From Pedobacter metabolipauper (lineage in GTDB: Bacteria; Bacteroidota; Bacteroidia; Sphingobacteriales; Sphingobacteriaceae), in assembly GCF_004362715.1 (NCBI RefSeq), contig NZ_SNYC01000006.1, positions 124,001-188,000 on the forward strand: a DNA stretch of 64,000 bases. Direction: 5' to 3'. Each line of letters opens with the position of its first letter. The first letter of the stretch is position 1. This document shows, in pieces, positions 8,934-17,900 of the stretch. A model generated the notes under the pieces. It searched no databases. It saw nothing but the letters and a program-made list of their open reading frames with translations, and was not told the origin of the DNA. The translations under genes and the position numbers were made by a program.

Positions 8934-9752
8934 ATGATAGCAGAATTAAAAAAGTTAGTAGAAGCCGCTTGGGAAGATAGAACTTTATTAGAATACACAG
9001 AACATTGCGAAGCAATTGAAACTGTAATTATGCAATTAGATAAAGGTGAATTGCGCGTAGCAGAACCTGTTCTAAATTCATGGGGAATAAACGAATGGAT
9101 CAAAAAAGCTGTGATCCTTTATTTCCCAATCAGACAAATGAAAGAAATTGAGGTTGGCCCATTTGTATTTCATGACAAAATGAAGCTTAAAACCAATTAT
9201 AAAGAAATAGGTGTACGTGTAGTTCCTCATGGTATAGCACGTTATGGTGCTTATTTGGCTAAAGGCGTAATCCTGATGCCTTCTTATGTAAATATTGGTG
9301 CTTATGTTGATGAAGGTACCATGGTAGATACCTGGGCAACTGTAGGTTCATGTGCACAAATTGGTAAACACGTACATTTAAGTGGTGGTGTAGGTATCGG
9401 TGGTGTTTTAGAACCCATTCAGGCAGCACCGGTTATTATTGAAGACAACTGCTTTATCGGTTCAAGAGCGATTGTAGTAGAAGGAGTAAGAGTTGAAAAA
9501 GAAGCCGTTCTCGGTGCTAATGTAGTACTTACCGCATCAACTAAGATCATTGATGTTACCGGAAGCAGCCCAGTAGAATATAGAGGAATCGTTCCTGCAC
9601 GTTCAGTGGTAATTCCCGGAAGCTATGCCAAAAAGTTTCCGGCAGGCGAATACCAGGTTCCTTGTGCGCTGATCATTGGAAAACGTAAAGAATCTACAGA
9701 TAAAAAAACATCCCTTAATGATGCATTAAGAGAAAATAATGTAGCCGTATAA
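8934..9752 (+). CDS. dapD: 2,3,4,5-tetrahydropyridine-2,6-dicarboxylate N-succinyltransferase
   Basis: This 272-residue enzyme of the diaminopimelate/lysine pathway transfers succinyl from succinyl-CoA to tetrahydrodipicolinate, feeding peptidoglycan and lysine synthesis. The N-terminal helical domain (about 1-100) precedes a left-handed beta-helix built of hexapeptide repeats (VILMPSYVNIGAYVDEGTMV, GSCAQIGKHVHLSGGVGIGG). The family signature EDNCFIGSRAIVVEGV is present. The length is typical. The glycosyltransferase ATG lies 5 nt after the stop, so they are probably co-transcribed. Confidence 0.95.
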   Translation: MIAELKKLVEAAWEDRTLLEYTEHCEAIETVIMQLDKGELRVAEPVLNSWGINEWIKKAVILYFPIRQMKEIEVGPFVFHDKMKLKTNYKEIGVRVVPHGIARYGAYLAKGVILMPSYVNIGAYVDEGTMVDTWATVGSCAQIGKHVHLSGGVGIGGVLEPIQAAPVIIEDNCFIGSRAIVVEGVRVEKEAVLGANVVLTASTKIIDVTGSSPVEYRGIVPARSVVIPGSYAKKFPAGEYQVPCALIIGKRKESTDKKTSLNDALRENNVAV

Positions 9753-9757
9753 TAAAA

Positions 9758-10957
9758 ATGAATATTGGTTTTGATGGAAAAAGAGCAGCAAACAATTTAA
9801 CAGGACTTGGCAATTACAGCCGTTCGTTAATTGCACAGCTTGCCGGATTTTTCCCTCAAAACCGATATTTTGTATATACGCCCAAAATTAAGAACCATCC
9901 ACAGATCAATCGTTTTTTAAGCATTCCAAATATCCTGACTGAATTGCCAAATGTCCCCGGATTATTCTGGCGGACTTCAGGCATAAAAAAGCAATTATTA
10001 AAAGACAACATTGACCTCTTTCATGGTTTAAGCCACGAAATCCCTCTGGGTATCCATAAATCTGGAATCCCAAGTGTAGTTACCATTCACGATCTCATCT
10101 TTCTAAAATTCCCACAATATTTCGGCCGTATAGACCGCTTTATCTATAACCTGAAATTTAGATATGCCTGTAAAAATTCCAACCGGATCGTAGCAATCAG
10201 TGAGCAAACTAAAAATGACATTATAGAGCACTTTAATATTGATCCGGAAAAGATTGAGGTGATATACCAAAGCTGCGATGATAGCTTTAAGATCGCGTCA
10301 ACAGATCAGTTGAAAGAATCAGTTCGACTAAAATACCAGCTTCCTGAAAAATACATCCTGAATGTAGGTACCATAGAAACCAGGAAAAATCTGTTAACAT
10401 TGGTCAAAGCATTGAAACAGATCAATGAAGACCATGTGTTGGTAGTAGTAGGCAGAAAAACAAAATATGCAGATCTGGTAAATCAGGAAATCGATAAACT
10501 CAATTTAAGACCACGAATTATTTTTCTGCAGGATATTCCATTTAATGAGTTGCCATCTATTTACCAAATGGCAGCTGTATTTGTTTACCCATCCGTTTAT
10601 GAAGGATTTGGCATTCCCGTAATAGAAGCACTATATGCCCATGTTCCGGTAGTAGCGGCCACAGGATCTTGCCTCGAAGAAGCCGGAGGTAAGTACAGCA
10701 GTTATGTTTCTCCATTCGATCATAATGGCTTCGCAAAAGCAATAAATCATATCTTAGACCATCCAAAGGTCCAAAAAGAAATGATAGAAAAAGGTAAAGA
10801 TTATGTTCAAAGGTTCAATACAGAAATTATTAGTAAAGAAATGATGGGACTATATACGGATGTTTTAAAATTGCATCGTTCTCAACACTCTAATGACGCC
10901 CAGCTTTCTACACGACCTCAACGTTCTCGACGTTCTCAACGTACTTCCAAGAATTAA
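9758..10957 (+). CDS. Glycosyltransferase family 1 (GT4-type)
   Basis: This 399-residue GT-B fold enzyme has an N-terminal acceptor domain with the Gly-rich loop TGLGNYSRSL. The C-terminal domain carries the GT4 nucleotide-sugar motif, with E-x7-E in YEGFGIPVIEALYAHVPVV. It follows VGTIETRKNL, a typical domain-linking motif of mannosyl- or glucosyltransferases. Sugar donor and acceptor are unknown. The last 27 residues form an Arg/Ser/Gln-rich tail (from about residue 373) encoded by a 9-bp tandem repeat, unlike the rest of the gene. The next gene starts 5 nt downstream. Confidence 0.85.
   Translation: MNIGFDGKRAANNLTGLGNYSRSLIAQLAGFFPQNRYFVYTPKIKNHPQINRFLSIPNILTELPNVPGLFWRTSGIKKQLLKDNIDLFHGLSHEIPLGIHKSGIPSVVTIHDLIFLKFPQYFGRIDRFIYNLKFRYACKNSNRIVAISEQTKNDIIEHFNIDPEKIEVIYQSCDDSFKIASTDQLKESVRLKYQLPEKYILNVGTIETRKNLLTLVKALKQINEDHVLVVVGRKTKYADLVNQEIDKLNLRPRIIFLQDIPFNELPSIYQMAAVFVYPSVYEGFGIPVIEALYAHVPVVAATGSCLEEAGGKYSSYVSPFDHNGFAKAINHILDHPKVQKEMIEKGKDYVQRFNTEIISKEMMGLYTDVLKLHRSQHSNDAQLSTRPQRSRRSQRTSKN
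10912..10947 (+). repeat. 9-bp tandem repeat at the 3' end of the glycosyltransferase gene
   Basis: Four consecutive imperfect 9-mers (ACGACCTCA, ACGTTCTCG, ACGTTCTCA, ACGTACTTC) encode repeated Arg-Ser/Gln triplets. A fifth related piece (CGTTCTCA) occurs near 10877. The period is a multiple of three, so copy-number changes would keep the frame. Confidence 0.7.
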
Positions 10958-10962
10958 ATCTT

Positions 10963-11529
10963 ATGCTAAAAACTGAAATTCAAAAAGCGCTCGACGTATT
11001 AAAAGACGGCGGGGTAATCCTTTACCCTACAGACACGGTTTGGGGCCTGGGCTGCGATGCAACCAATGAAGCAGCAGTAGAAAAGATCAATGCCATCAAG
11101 GGCCGTGCATCCGATAAAAGCTTTATCATACTATTAGACAATGATTCTAAATTACAGAGTTATGTATCAGAAGTACCTGATGTGGCATATGATCTGATTG
11201 AGTACGCTGAAAACCCACTAACCATCATATTTTCAGGAGCTAAGAACCTGGCAAAAAATGTAGTCCACGAAGATGGAAGTGTTGGAATCAGAGTTGTAAA
11301 GCATGAATTTTGCCAGCAGCTGATTCAAAGATTCCGGAAGCCGATTACTTCAACATCAGCAAACTTATCCGGAGAACCTACCCCGGCATATTTTGATAAG
11401 ATCAGTGATGAGATTAAAGAAGCAGTAGATCTTGTGGTAGACTTTGAGCAGGAACTCCGGTCTGACAAAAAGCCATCAACCATAATGAAATTAGCACCGG
11501 GCGGTCAATTTTCCTTTATTAGAAGGTAA
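10963..11529 (+). CDS. tsaC: L-threonylcarbamoyladenylate synthase (TsaC/Sua5/YrdC family)
   Basis: This 188-residue YrdC-fold protein makes threonylcarbamoyl-AMP from threonine, bicarbonate and ATP, the first step of t6A37 modification of ANN-decoding tRNAs. The family motifs are YPTDTVWGLGCDA near residue 22, IKGRASDKSF, and TSTSANLSGEPTP. It is short, lacking the Sua5 C-terminal domain. It sits in a tRNA-maturation group with the CCA enzyme and MiaA downstream. The next gene starts 25 nt on and has its own promoter box. Confidence 0.93.
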   Translation: MLKTEIQKALDVLKDGGVILYPTDTVWGLGCDATNEAAVEKINAIKGRASDKSFIILLDNDSKLQSYVSEVPDVAYDLIEYAENPLTIIFSGAKNLAKNVVHEDGSVGIRVVKHEFCQQLIQRFRKPITSTSANLSGEPTPAYFDKISDEIKEAVDLVVDFEQELRSDKKPSTIMKLAPGGQFSFIRR

Positions 11530-11536
11530 GTTTTAC

Positions 11537-11544
11537 TACTTTTG
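11537..11544 (+). promoter_or_regulatory. Candidate -7 box for the CCA-adding enzyme gene
   Basis: TACTTTTG followed by CA matches the extended Bacteroidota -7 box. It ends only 10 nt before the ATG, so the transcript would have a leader of a few nucleotides. Confidence 0.55.
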
Positions 11545-11554
11545 CAGATCATCA

Positions 11555-12961
11555 ATGGAAAGACATTTACAAAATCCTGTTTTTAAGGTTCTTGCGGCTA
11601 TAGCAAATCAGCACAACATTGAAGCCTATGTAATTGGCGGCTATGTTCGCGATATATTCTTGCAGAGGCCATCAAAAGATATCGATATTGTGGTGTTGGG
11701 AAATGGCATTGAATTCGCAGAATTAGCGGGCAGGGAACTTAAAGCAAAGGTTGCCGTTTTCAAAAACTTTGGAACAGCGATGCTGAAATTTCAGGACCTT
11801 GAAATTGAATTTGTAGGTGCCAGAAAAGAGTCTTACCGCTCAGACTCAAGAAAACCAATTGTAGAAAACGGAAGCATTGAAGACGATCAGCTGAGAAGGG
11901 ATTTTACCATCAATGCACTGGCCATATCTTTAAACAGTAAAAATTATGGAAAACTGGTTGATCCATTTAATGGACAAACAGACTTGCAAAATAAATTGAT
12001 CCGTACCCCGCTTGATCCGGAAATCACATTTTCTGATGACCCATTGCGGATGATGCGGGCAATCCGTTTTGCATCTCAGCTTAATTTCAATATTGATGAG
12101 GCTGCAATAAACGCAATTAAAAAACAGAAAGAAAGAATAGCCATTGTCTCTAAAGAACGGGTTACAGATGAATTGAATAAGATCATTCTTTCTCCACTCC
12201 CATCCATAGGTTTTAAGTACCTGTTTGATACCGGACTCCTGACTTTAATATTTCCCCAAATGGCCAACCTGTATGGAGTAGATATCATCAATGGAAAAGG
12301 ACACAAAGATAATTTCTACCATACGCTGCAGGTACTGGATAACATTTGTGAGGTAACAGACGACCTTTGGCTACGCTGGGCTGCCATTCTGCATGACATT
12401 GCAAAGCCGGCAACAAAACGCTTTGAAGAAGGACACGGGTGGACATTTCATGGGCACGAAGATAAAGGGGCACGGATGGTTCCGCAAATTTTCGGGCAGT
12501 TGAAACTGCCACTTAATGAGAAAATGAAATACGTACAAAAGCTGGTACAGCTTCATCTGCGGCCTATTGTATTGGCACAGGAAGTAGTAACCGACTCTGC
12601 GGTAAGGCGGCTGCTCTTTGATGCAGGAGAAGATATCGAAAGCCTGATGTTACTTTGCAACGCAGATGTAACCACAAAGAACGAGTACAAAGTTAAAAAG
12701 TACAGGAACAACTTTGAGCTGGTTAAACAAAAACTCAAAGATGTAGAAGAGCGTGATAAGATCAGAAATTGGCAGCCACCAATTTCCGGCACGGATATTA
12801 TGAATATATTTAGTCTAAGCGCAGGCAAAGAAGTTGGGCTTTTAAAAAACGCAATCCGTGAAGCCATTTTGGAAGGTGAAATAACAAACACCTACGATGA
12901 GGCATTACAGTTTATGATGAAAAAGGCAAAGGAAATAGGGATTTCAACAGCAACAGATTAA
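11555..12961 (+). CDS. cca: CCA tRNA nucleotidyltransferase with HD domain
   Basis: This 468-residue class II nucleotidyltransferase would add or repair the 3' CCA of tRNAs. Motif A is visible as GGYVRD near residue 28, with metal ligands in DIDIVV. The motif RRDFTINALA and the base-selecting DDPLRMMRAIRFA segment follow. A C-terminal HD domain (HDIAKP near residue 283, with a later HEDKG) gives it phosphohydrolase potential. A poly(A) polymerase is the main alternative. None of the tRNA genes in this window encodes its CCA, so a CCA-adding enzyme is needed. Confidence 0.9.
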   Translation: MERHLQNPVFKVLAAIANQHNIEAYVIGGYVRDIFLQRPSKDIDIVVLGNGIEFAELAGRELKAKVAVFKNFGTAMLKFQDLEIEFVGARKESYRSDSRKPIVENGSIEDDQLRRDFTINALAISLNSKNYGKLVDPFNGQTDLQNKLIRTPLDPEITFSDDPLRMMRAIRFASQLNFNIDEAAINAIKKQKERIAIVSKERVTDELNKIILSPLPSIGFKYLFDTGLLTLIFPQMANLYGVDIINGKGHKDNFYHTLQVLDNICEVTDDLWLRWAAILHDIAKPATKRFEEGHGWTFHGHEDKGARMVPQIFGQLKLPLNEKMKYVQKLVQLHLRPIVLAQEVVTDSAVRRLLFDAGEDIESLMLLCNADVTTKNEYKVKKYRNNFELVKQKLKDVEERDKIRNWQPPISGTDIMNIFSLSAGKEVGLLKNAIREAILEGEITNTYDEALQFMMKKAKEIGISTATD

Positions 12962-13018
12962 TACCATTTCAAAAGTATATTTTATTTTTTTAATTTTATA
13001 GCTAGAAAATAAGCTCAA

Positions 13019-13669
13019 ATGGCAATTTATAGATTTAGAATAAGTTTCGAAGATTTCGATGAGGTAGTAAGGGAAATCGATATTAAATCAACCCAGACAT
13101 TTGAAGATTTGCATAAAGCTGTACACCGTTCAACGGGATACGCTGCAGAAAAATCTTCATCATTTTTTGTGAGTACAGATAACTGGATAAAAGGAGATGA
13201 AATTGCTTATTTACCTAACCAGAGAAAAACCGATCGTGGTGTAGCCTTAATGGAGAAGTCAAAGCTGAGCAGCTTTATTGAAGATCCGCATCAGAAATTT
13301 TATTATATCTACAATTTTGACCGTCCGTTCGACTTTCATGTTGAGCTGATCAAGATCATTTTAGAAACTGATCCGAACATAGAATATCCTTACCTGGTAA
13401 AAAGTACAGGTGATGCCCCTAAAATAATTGATAAAAACAATTTGGGATCCGTTGTCGTTTCATCAAATCCCGTATCCACCGAATTCGATTTCTTAAATGA
13501 GATAGATTTCGTTCCAGAAGACAGTGAAGAGCTGGAAGCAATGGGTGGAAGAGGTATCAGTACACAGGAAAAAAGTGAGGATACGGAAGACACGGAGGAT
13601 GCTGAAGATAGCGATGAATTCGCAGATAACGACAACTACGAAGACGAAGAATATAAAGAAGATTATTAG
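13019..13669 (+). CDS. Plasmid pRiA4b ORF-3-like family protein with acidic tail
   Basis: This 216-residue protein begins MAIYRFRISFEDFDEVVREIDI and resembles the pRiA4b ORF-3 (PF07929-type) fold. Despite the family name, nothing here indicates a plasmid or transposon. The last 35 residues are almost entirely Glu, Asp, Ser and Thr. The gene sits between cca and miaA, with its stop overlapping a possible GTG start of miaA, so it is probably co-transcribed with tRNA-modification genes. Its function is unknown. Confidence 0.75.
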   Translation: MAIYRFRISFEDFDEVVREIDIKSTQTFEDLHKAVHRSTGYAAEKSSSFFVSTDNWIKGDEIAYLPNQRKTDRGVALMEKSKLSSFIEDPHQKFYYIYNFDRPFDFHVELIKIILETDPNIEYPYLVKSTGDAPKIIDKNNLGSVVVSSNPVSTEFDFLNEIDFVPEDSEELEAMGGRGISTQEKSEDTEDTEDAEDSDEFADNDNYEDEEYKEDY

Positions 13670-13677
13670 TGCCTGGC

Positions 13678-14598
13678 ATGGCATCCAATAAAACTTTAAT
13701 TGTAATTGCAGGCCCTACGGCCATCGGTAAAACTGCTTTGGCCATCGCATTGGCAAAGCAGTTTTCTACCGAGATCATCTCTGCCGATTCCAGGCAGTTT
13801 TTTAGGGAAATGGAAATAGGAACCGCCAAACCATCTGCGGAAGAACTGGCAGCAGCACCACACCATTTCATCAATTCCCATAGTGTAAATACCCTTTTTA
13901 GTACCGGAGACTTTGAGATTGAAGCATTAAAGCTGATGGAAGTATTGTTCCGTGAAAAAGATCAATTGATTATGGTTGGGGGCTCAGGATTATACATTGA
14001 TGCGGTTTGCAACGGCTTGGATAAGCTTCCGGAAACAAATCTGGAGATCAGGGCTAAACTAAACAAGTTGTTTACAGAAGAGGGCATTGAACCAATCCGT
14101 AAGCAATTAAGCACCTATGATCCTGAGTATTTTGAAAAGGTAGACCAGTCTAATCCGCAACGTATGATCAGGGGACTGGAATTCTTTCTTTCTACCAAAC
14201 AAAAATTATCTTCTTTTCTAACCAACAGTAAAAAACAGCGTCCATTCAACATCATTAAGATAGGATTAAATACAGAACGCAGTAAACTGTACCAAAGAAT
14301 CAATTTAAGAGTCGATCAAATGATGGAAGCAGGATTGTTGAAAGAAGTTAAAAGCCTGCAGTCTTTCCGCAGTTTTAACGCATTAAATACGGTTGGCTAT
14401 TCTGAGTTATTTGCCTATCTGGACAACCAGATCGGCCTTAATGAAGCCGTCGATAAGATCAAGCAGAATACCAGGAGATTTGCAAAAAGGCAGCTAACGT
14501 GGTTTAGAAGAGATGACAGCACCGCATGGTTTGAACCCAATGACATCGATGCTGTCACCACCTATATCAACCAGAAAATAACTAAGCCTGAGCAGTAG
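13678..14598 (+). CDS. miaA: tRNA dimethylallyltransferase
   Basis: MiaA transfers dimethylallyl to A37 of tRNAs reading UNN codons. The P-loop is GPTAIGKTAL near the N-terminus. It is followed by SADSRQFFREMEIGTAKP, which carries the family's Asp-Ser-Arg and Gly-Thr-Ala-Lys-Pro motifs, and then GGSGLYIDAVCNGLD. I chose the ATG at 13678 (306 residues). A GTG at 13669 overlapping the preceding stop codon would add three residues and cannot be ruled out. The 3' end overlaps the convergent DUF3467 gene by 17 bp. Confidence 0.94.
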   Translation: MASNKTLIVIAGPTAIGKTALAIALAKQFSTEIISADSRQFFREMEIGTAKPSAEELAAAPHHFINSHSVNTLFSTGDFEIEALKLMEVLFREKDQLIMVGGSGLYIDAVCNGLDKLPETNLEIRAKLNKLFTEEGIEPIRKQLSTYDPEYFEKVDQSNPQRMIRGLEFFLSTKQKLSSFLTNSKKQRPFNIIKIGLNTERSKLYQRINLRVDQMMEAGLLKEVKSLQSFRSFNALNTVGYSELFAYLDNQIGLNEAVDKIKQNTRRFAKRQLTWFRRDDSTAWFEPNDIDAVTTYINQKITKPEQ

Positions 14599-14896
14599 GT
14601 CCGCCAAAATTCATAGGGAAACCTGGAGGCTCTTCCTGTGTTTTAATACGGCCGTTTATGGCTTCATATTTTTCCAGGTTATCCAGCATTGCAGTCACTA
14701 ATCGTTTGGTATGCTCAGGTGTTAGTATGATCCTTGATTTAACCCGTGCCTTAGGCACGCCAGGCATTACCCGGATAAAATCCAATACGAATTCAGTGTT
14801 TGAATGGGTAATAATTGCCAGGTTAGAAAATATCCCTTCAGCTACCTCTTCAGAAAGCTCAATATTTAATTGATTATCTTGATTTTGTTCTTCCAT
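14582..14896 (-). CDS. DUF3467 family protein
   Basis: This 104-residue protein matches DUF3467 (LSEEVAEGIFSNLAIITHSN, then FVLDFIRVMPGVPKARVKSRIILTPEH). The family is widespread in Bacteroidota, often near RNA polymerase genes, and has no assigned function. Here it lies just downstream of rpoC but has its own promoter box, and the rpoC terminator separates the two. The C-terminus is Pro/Gly-rich. Confidence 0.85.
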   Translation of the reverse strand: MEEQNQDNQLNIELSEEVAEGIFSNLAIITHSNTEFVLDFIRVMPGVPKARVKSRIILTPEHTKRLVTAMLDNLEKYEAINGRIKTQEEPPGFPMNFGGPTAQA

Positions 14897-14900
14897 AATA

Positions 14901-14908
14901 CAAATCTA
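14901..14908 (-). promoter_or_regulatory. Candidate -7 box for the DUF3467 gene
   Basis: TAGATTTG matches TAnnTTTG and ends 4 nt before the ATG. The predicted transcription start would nearly coincide with the start codon. Confidence 0.5.
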
Positions 14909-14933
14909 AAAACTATTCGGCGATTTCAAGCAT

Positions 14934-14969
14934 AAAAAAGTCCCCCGACTTTAAAAGAAGGGGGACTTT
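14934..14969 (-). terminator. Intrinsic terminator of the rpoBC transcript
   Basis: A 10-bp perfect stem (AAAGTCCCCC with GGGGGACTTT) has a 13-nt loop and is followed on the minus strand by a T run. It lies 20 nt after the rpoC stop. Confidence 0.9.
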
Positions 14970-14988
14970 AGAAAAATGTATTTTAAAA

Positions 14989-17900
14989 TTAAGCTTCTAC
15001 TTCTTCTTGTTTCGAAGCCAATAATTTATCGTATTCTTCCTGAGAACCAACAATGATCCGCTCATATCCACGTACACCAGTACCTGAAGGAATTAAGTGT
15101 CCAACGATTACGTTTTCTTTCAATCCAAGCATATTGTCACGTTTACCAGCAATAGCTGCTTCGTTCAATACTTTTGTTGTCTCCTGGAATGATGCAGCAG
15201 AAATGAATGATTTCGTACCCAATGATGCACGGGTGATACCCTGCAAAATTGAACTTGCTGTAGCAGGTCTGGCATCACGTACCTCGATCTGTTTCATATC
15301 TTTACGTTTTAACTGAGAATTTTCATCTCTTAATTTACGCAGAGAAAGAATCTGACCTGGTTTAACGGTGGTTGAATCACCTTCATCAACTACAACTTTT
15401 TTGTCATAGATCTCATCATTCTCGATCATAAAGTCCCAACGGTCTACAGAGTTGTTCTCTAAGAATATGGTATCTCCCGGATCTTCAATATGCACTTTCT
15501 GCATCATCTGGTGAACAATAACTTCAAAATGTTTATCATTGATCTTCACACCCTGTAAACGGTAAACTTCCTGGATACCGTTAACCAGGTATTCCTGAAC
15601 GGCAGCCGGACCTTTAATCGCTAAGATATCTGCAGGAGATATCGAACCATCAGACAAAGGCATACCCGCTTTAACAAAGTCGTTATCCTGAACAAGGATG
15701 TGCTTAGACAATGGAACAAGATATTTCTTGATCTCACCATCTTTAGATTCGATGGTCATCTCACGATTACCACGTTTAACACCACCTAAAGTTACCACAC
15801 CATCAATCTCTGTTACTACAGCAGGGTTAGATGGGTTACGTGCTTCAAACAACTCAGTTACACGTGGTAAACCACCCGTAATATCTCTTGTTTTACCAGT
15901 AGCACGAGGAATCTTAACCAGGATCTGACCAGTTTTAACCATCTCATTCTCGTCAATAGCAATGTGTGCTCCAACAGGAATGTTATAACCTCTGATCAAC
16001 TCACCTTTTTTATCTACAACCCGTACAGAAGGGTTTTTAGTTTTATCACGTGTATCGATAATTACTTTTTCACGGTGACCAGTTTGCTCATCTGATTCTT
16101 CACGGAAGGTAACACCTTCAACGATCGCATCAAATTCAATTTTACCGGCAAATTCCGAGATAATAACCGCGTTGTACGGATCCCATGAACAAATCCTGTC
16201 ACCCTTAGTGATCTTAGCTCCATCCTCAACATATAAGAATGAACCGTAAGGAATATTACTGGTCATGATCACCTTATTGGTGCCTTCTTCTACAATTTTA
16301 AACTCACCTGAACGGCCTAAAACGATTTGTTTCATACCTTCTTCAGTTGCGTTATCTACGGTACGAACATTTTCAAATTCGATGATACCATCAAATTTAG
16401 CCATGATCTGAGATTCAGCAGCAATGTTGGATGCAGTACCACCCACGTGGAATGTACGTAGTGTTAATTGTGTACCCGGCTCACCGATTGACTGAGCAGC
16501 AATTACGCCGACAGCTTCACCTTTTTGAACGCGTTTACCAGTTGCAAGGTTACGTCCGTAACACAGTGCACAAACACCTCTTTTATTTTCGCAGGTTAAC
16601 ACCGAACGGATCTCAATACCTTCTAAAGGAGATTCTTCAATTGCTTTAGCAACTTCTTCATCAATGTCGTTACCAGCACCTACCAATAATGCACCGTCTA
16701 ATGGATTAAATACGTCATGAAGCGAAATACGACCTAAAATTCTGTCATATAATGGTTCAACGATATCTTCATTATCTTTCAATGCAGTAGTATACATACC
16801 CCTTAAGGTACCGCAATCTGCAGCATTAACGATCATGTCCTGTGCTACGTCATGCAAACGACGCGTTAAGTAACCAGCATCAGCAGTTTTTAACGCTGTA
16901 TCCGCCAAACCTTTACGAGCACCGTGAGTAGAGATAAAGTATTCAAGAACCGACAAACCTTCTTTAAAGTTAGATAAGATCGGATTTTCAATAATTTCAC
17001 CACCAGAACCTGATTTTTGAGGCTTAGCCATCAAACCACGCATACCGCAAAGCTGACGAATCTGCTCCTTAGAACCACGCGCACCAGAATCAAGCATCAT
17101 ATACACAGAGTTGAAGCCCTGATTATCGTTTGAAAGCTGGTTCATTACAAATGATGTTAAACGATTGTTGATACGTGTCCAGATATCGATGATCTGGTTG
17201 TAACGCTCGTTGTTGGTAATGAATCCCATATTATAGTTATTCCTCACCTCTTCAACCTCTGCAGAAGCTTGTTCCAATAGAACCTGTTTCTCAGCAGGGA
17301 TGTTCACATCCTGTAAATTAAATGATAGACCACCTCTGAAAGCCATTTGGAAACCTAATTCTTTAATGTCATCAAGGAATCTTGATGCACGGGCCATACC
17401 GGTAATTTTTACAACTTCACCGATAATATCCCTTAAAGATTTTTTGGTTAACAGCTCATTGATATAACCTACTTCTTCCGGAACCATTTGATTAAATAGT
17501 ACACGTCCAACCGTAGTATCAAGTAATCTATTTACAATTATACCATCATCACCTTTAACATTAGCTTTTACCTTAATGAATGCGTGAAGGTCAATTCTTT
17601 TCTCATTGTATGCAATGATCACCTCTTCAGCAGAATAGAATACTGAATCCTGACCTTTAACTACACGTCCTTCATCCGTTCTGCGGCCTTTAGTAATGTA
17701 ATAAAGACCCAAAACCATATCCTGAGACGGTACAGTAATTGGAGTACCATTTGCAGGGTTTAGAATATTATGTGCAGCAAGCATCAATACCTGGGCTTCC
17801 AAAATAGCAGCATGACCTAAAGGTAAATGCACAGCCATCTGGTCACCGTCAAAATCCGCGTTAAATGCAGTACAAACCAATGGGTGTAATTGGATTGCCT

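Noticed and set aside
13019..13669. Family name suggesting a plasmid or insertion-sequence passenger gene
   Set aside because: No transposase, terminal repeats or target duplications are visible, and the gene sits in a tight operon with miaA.
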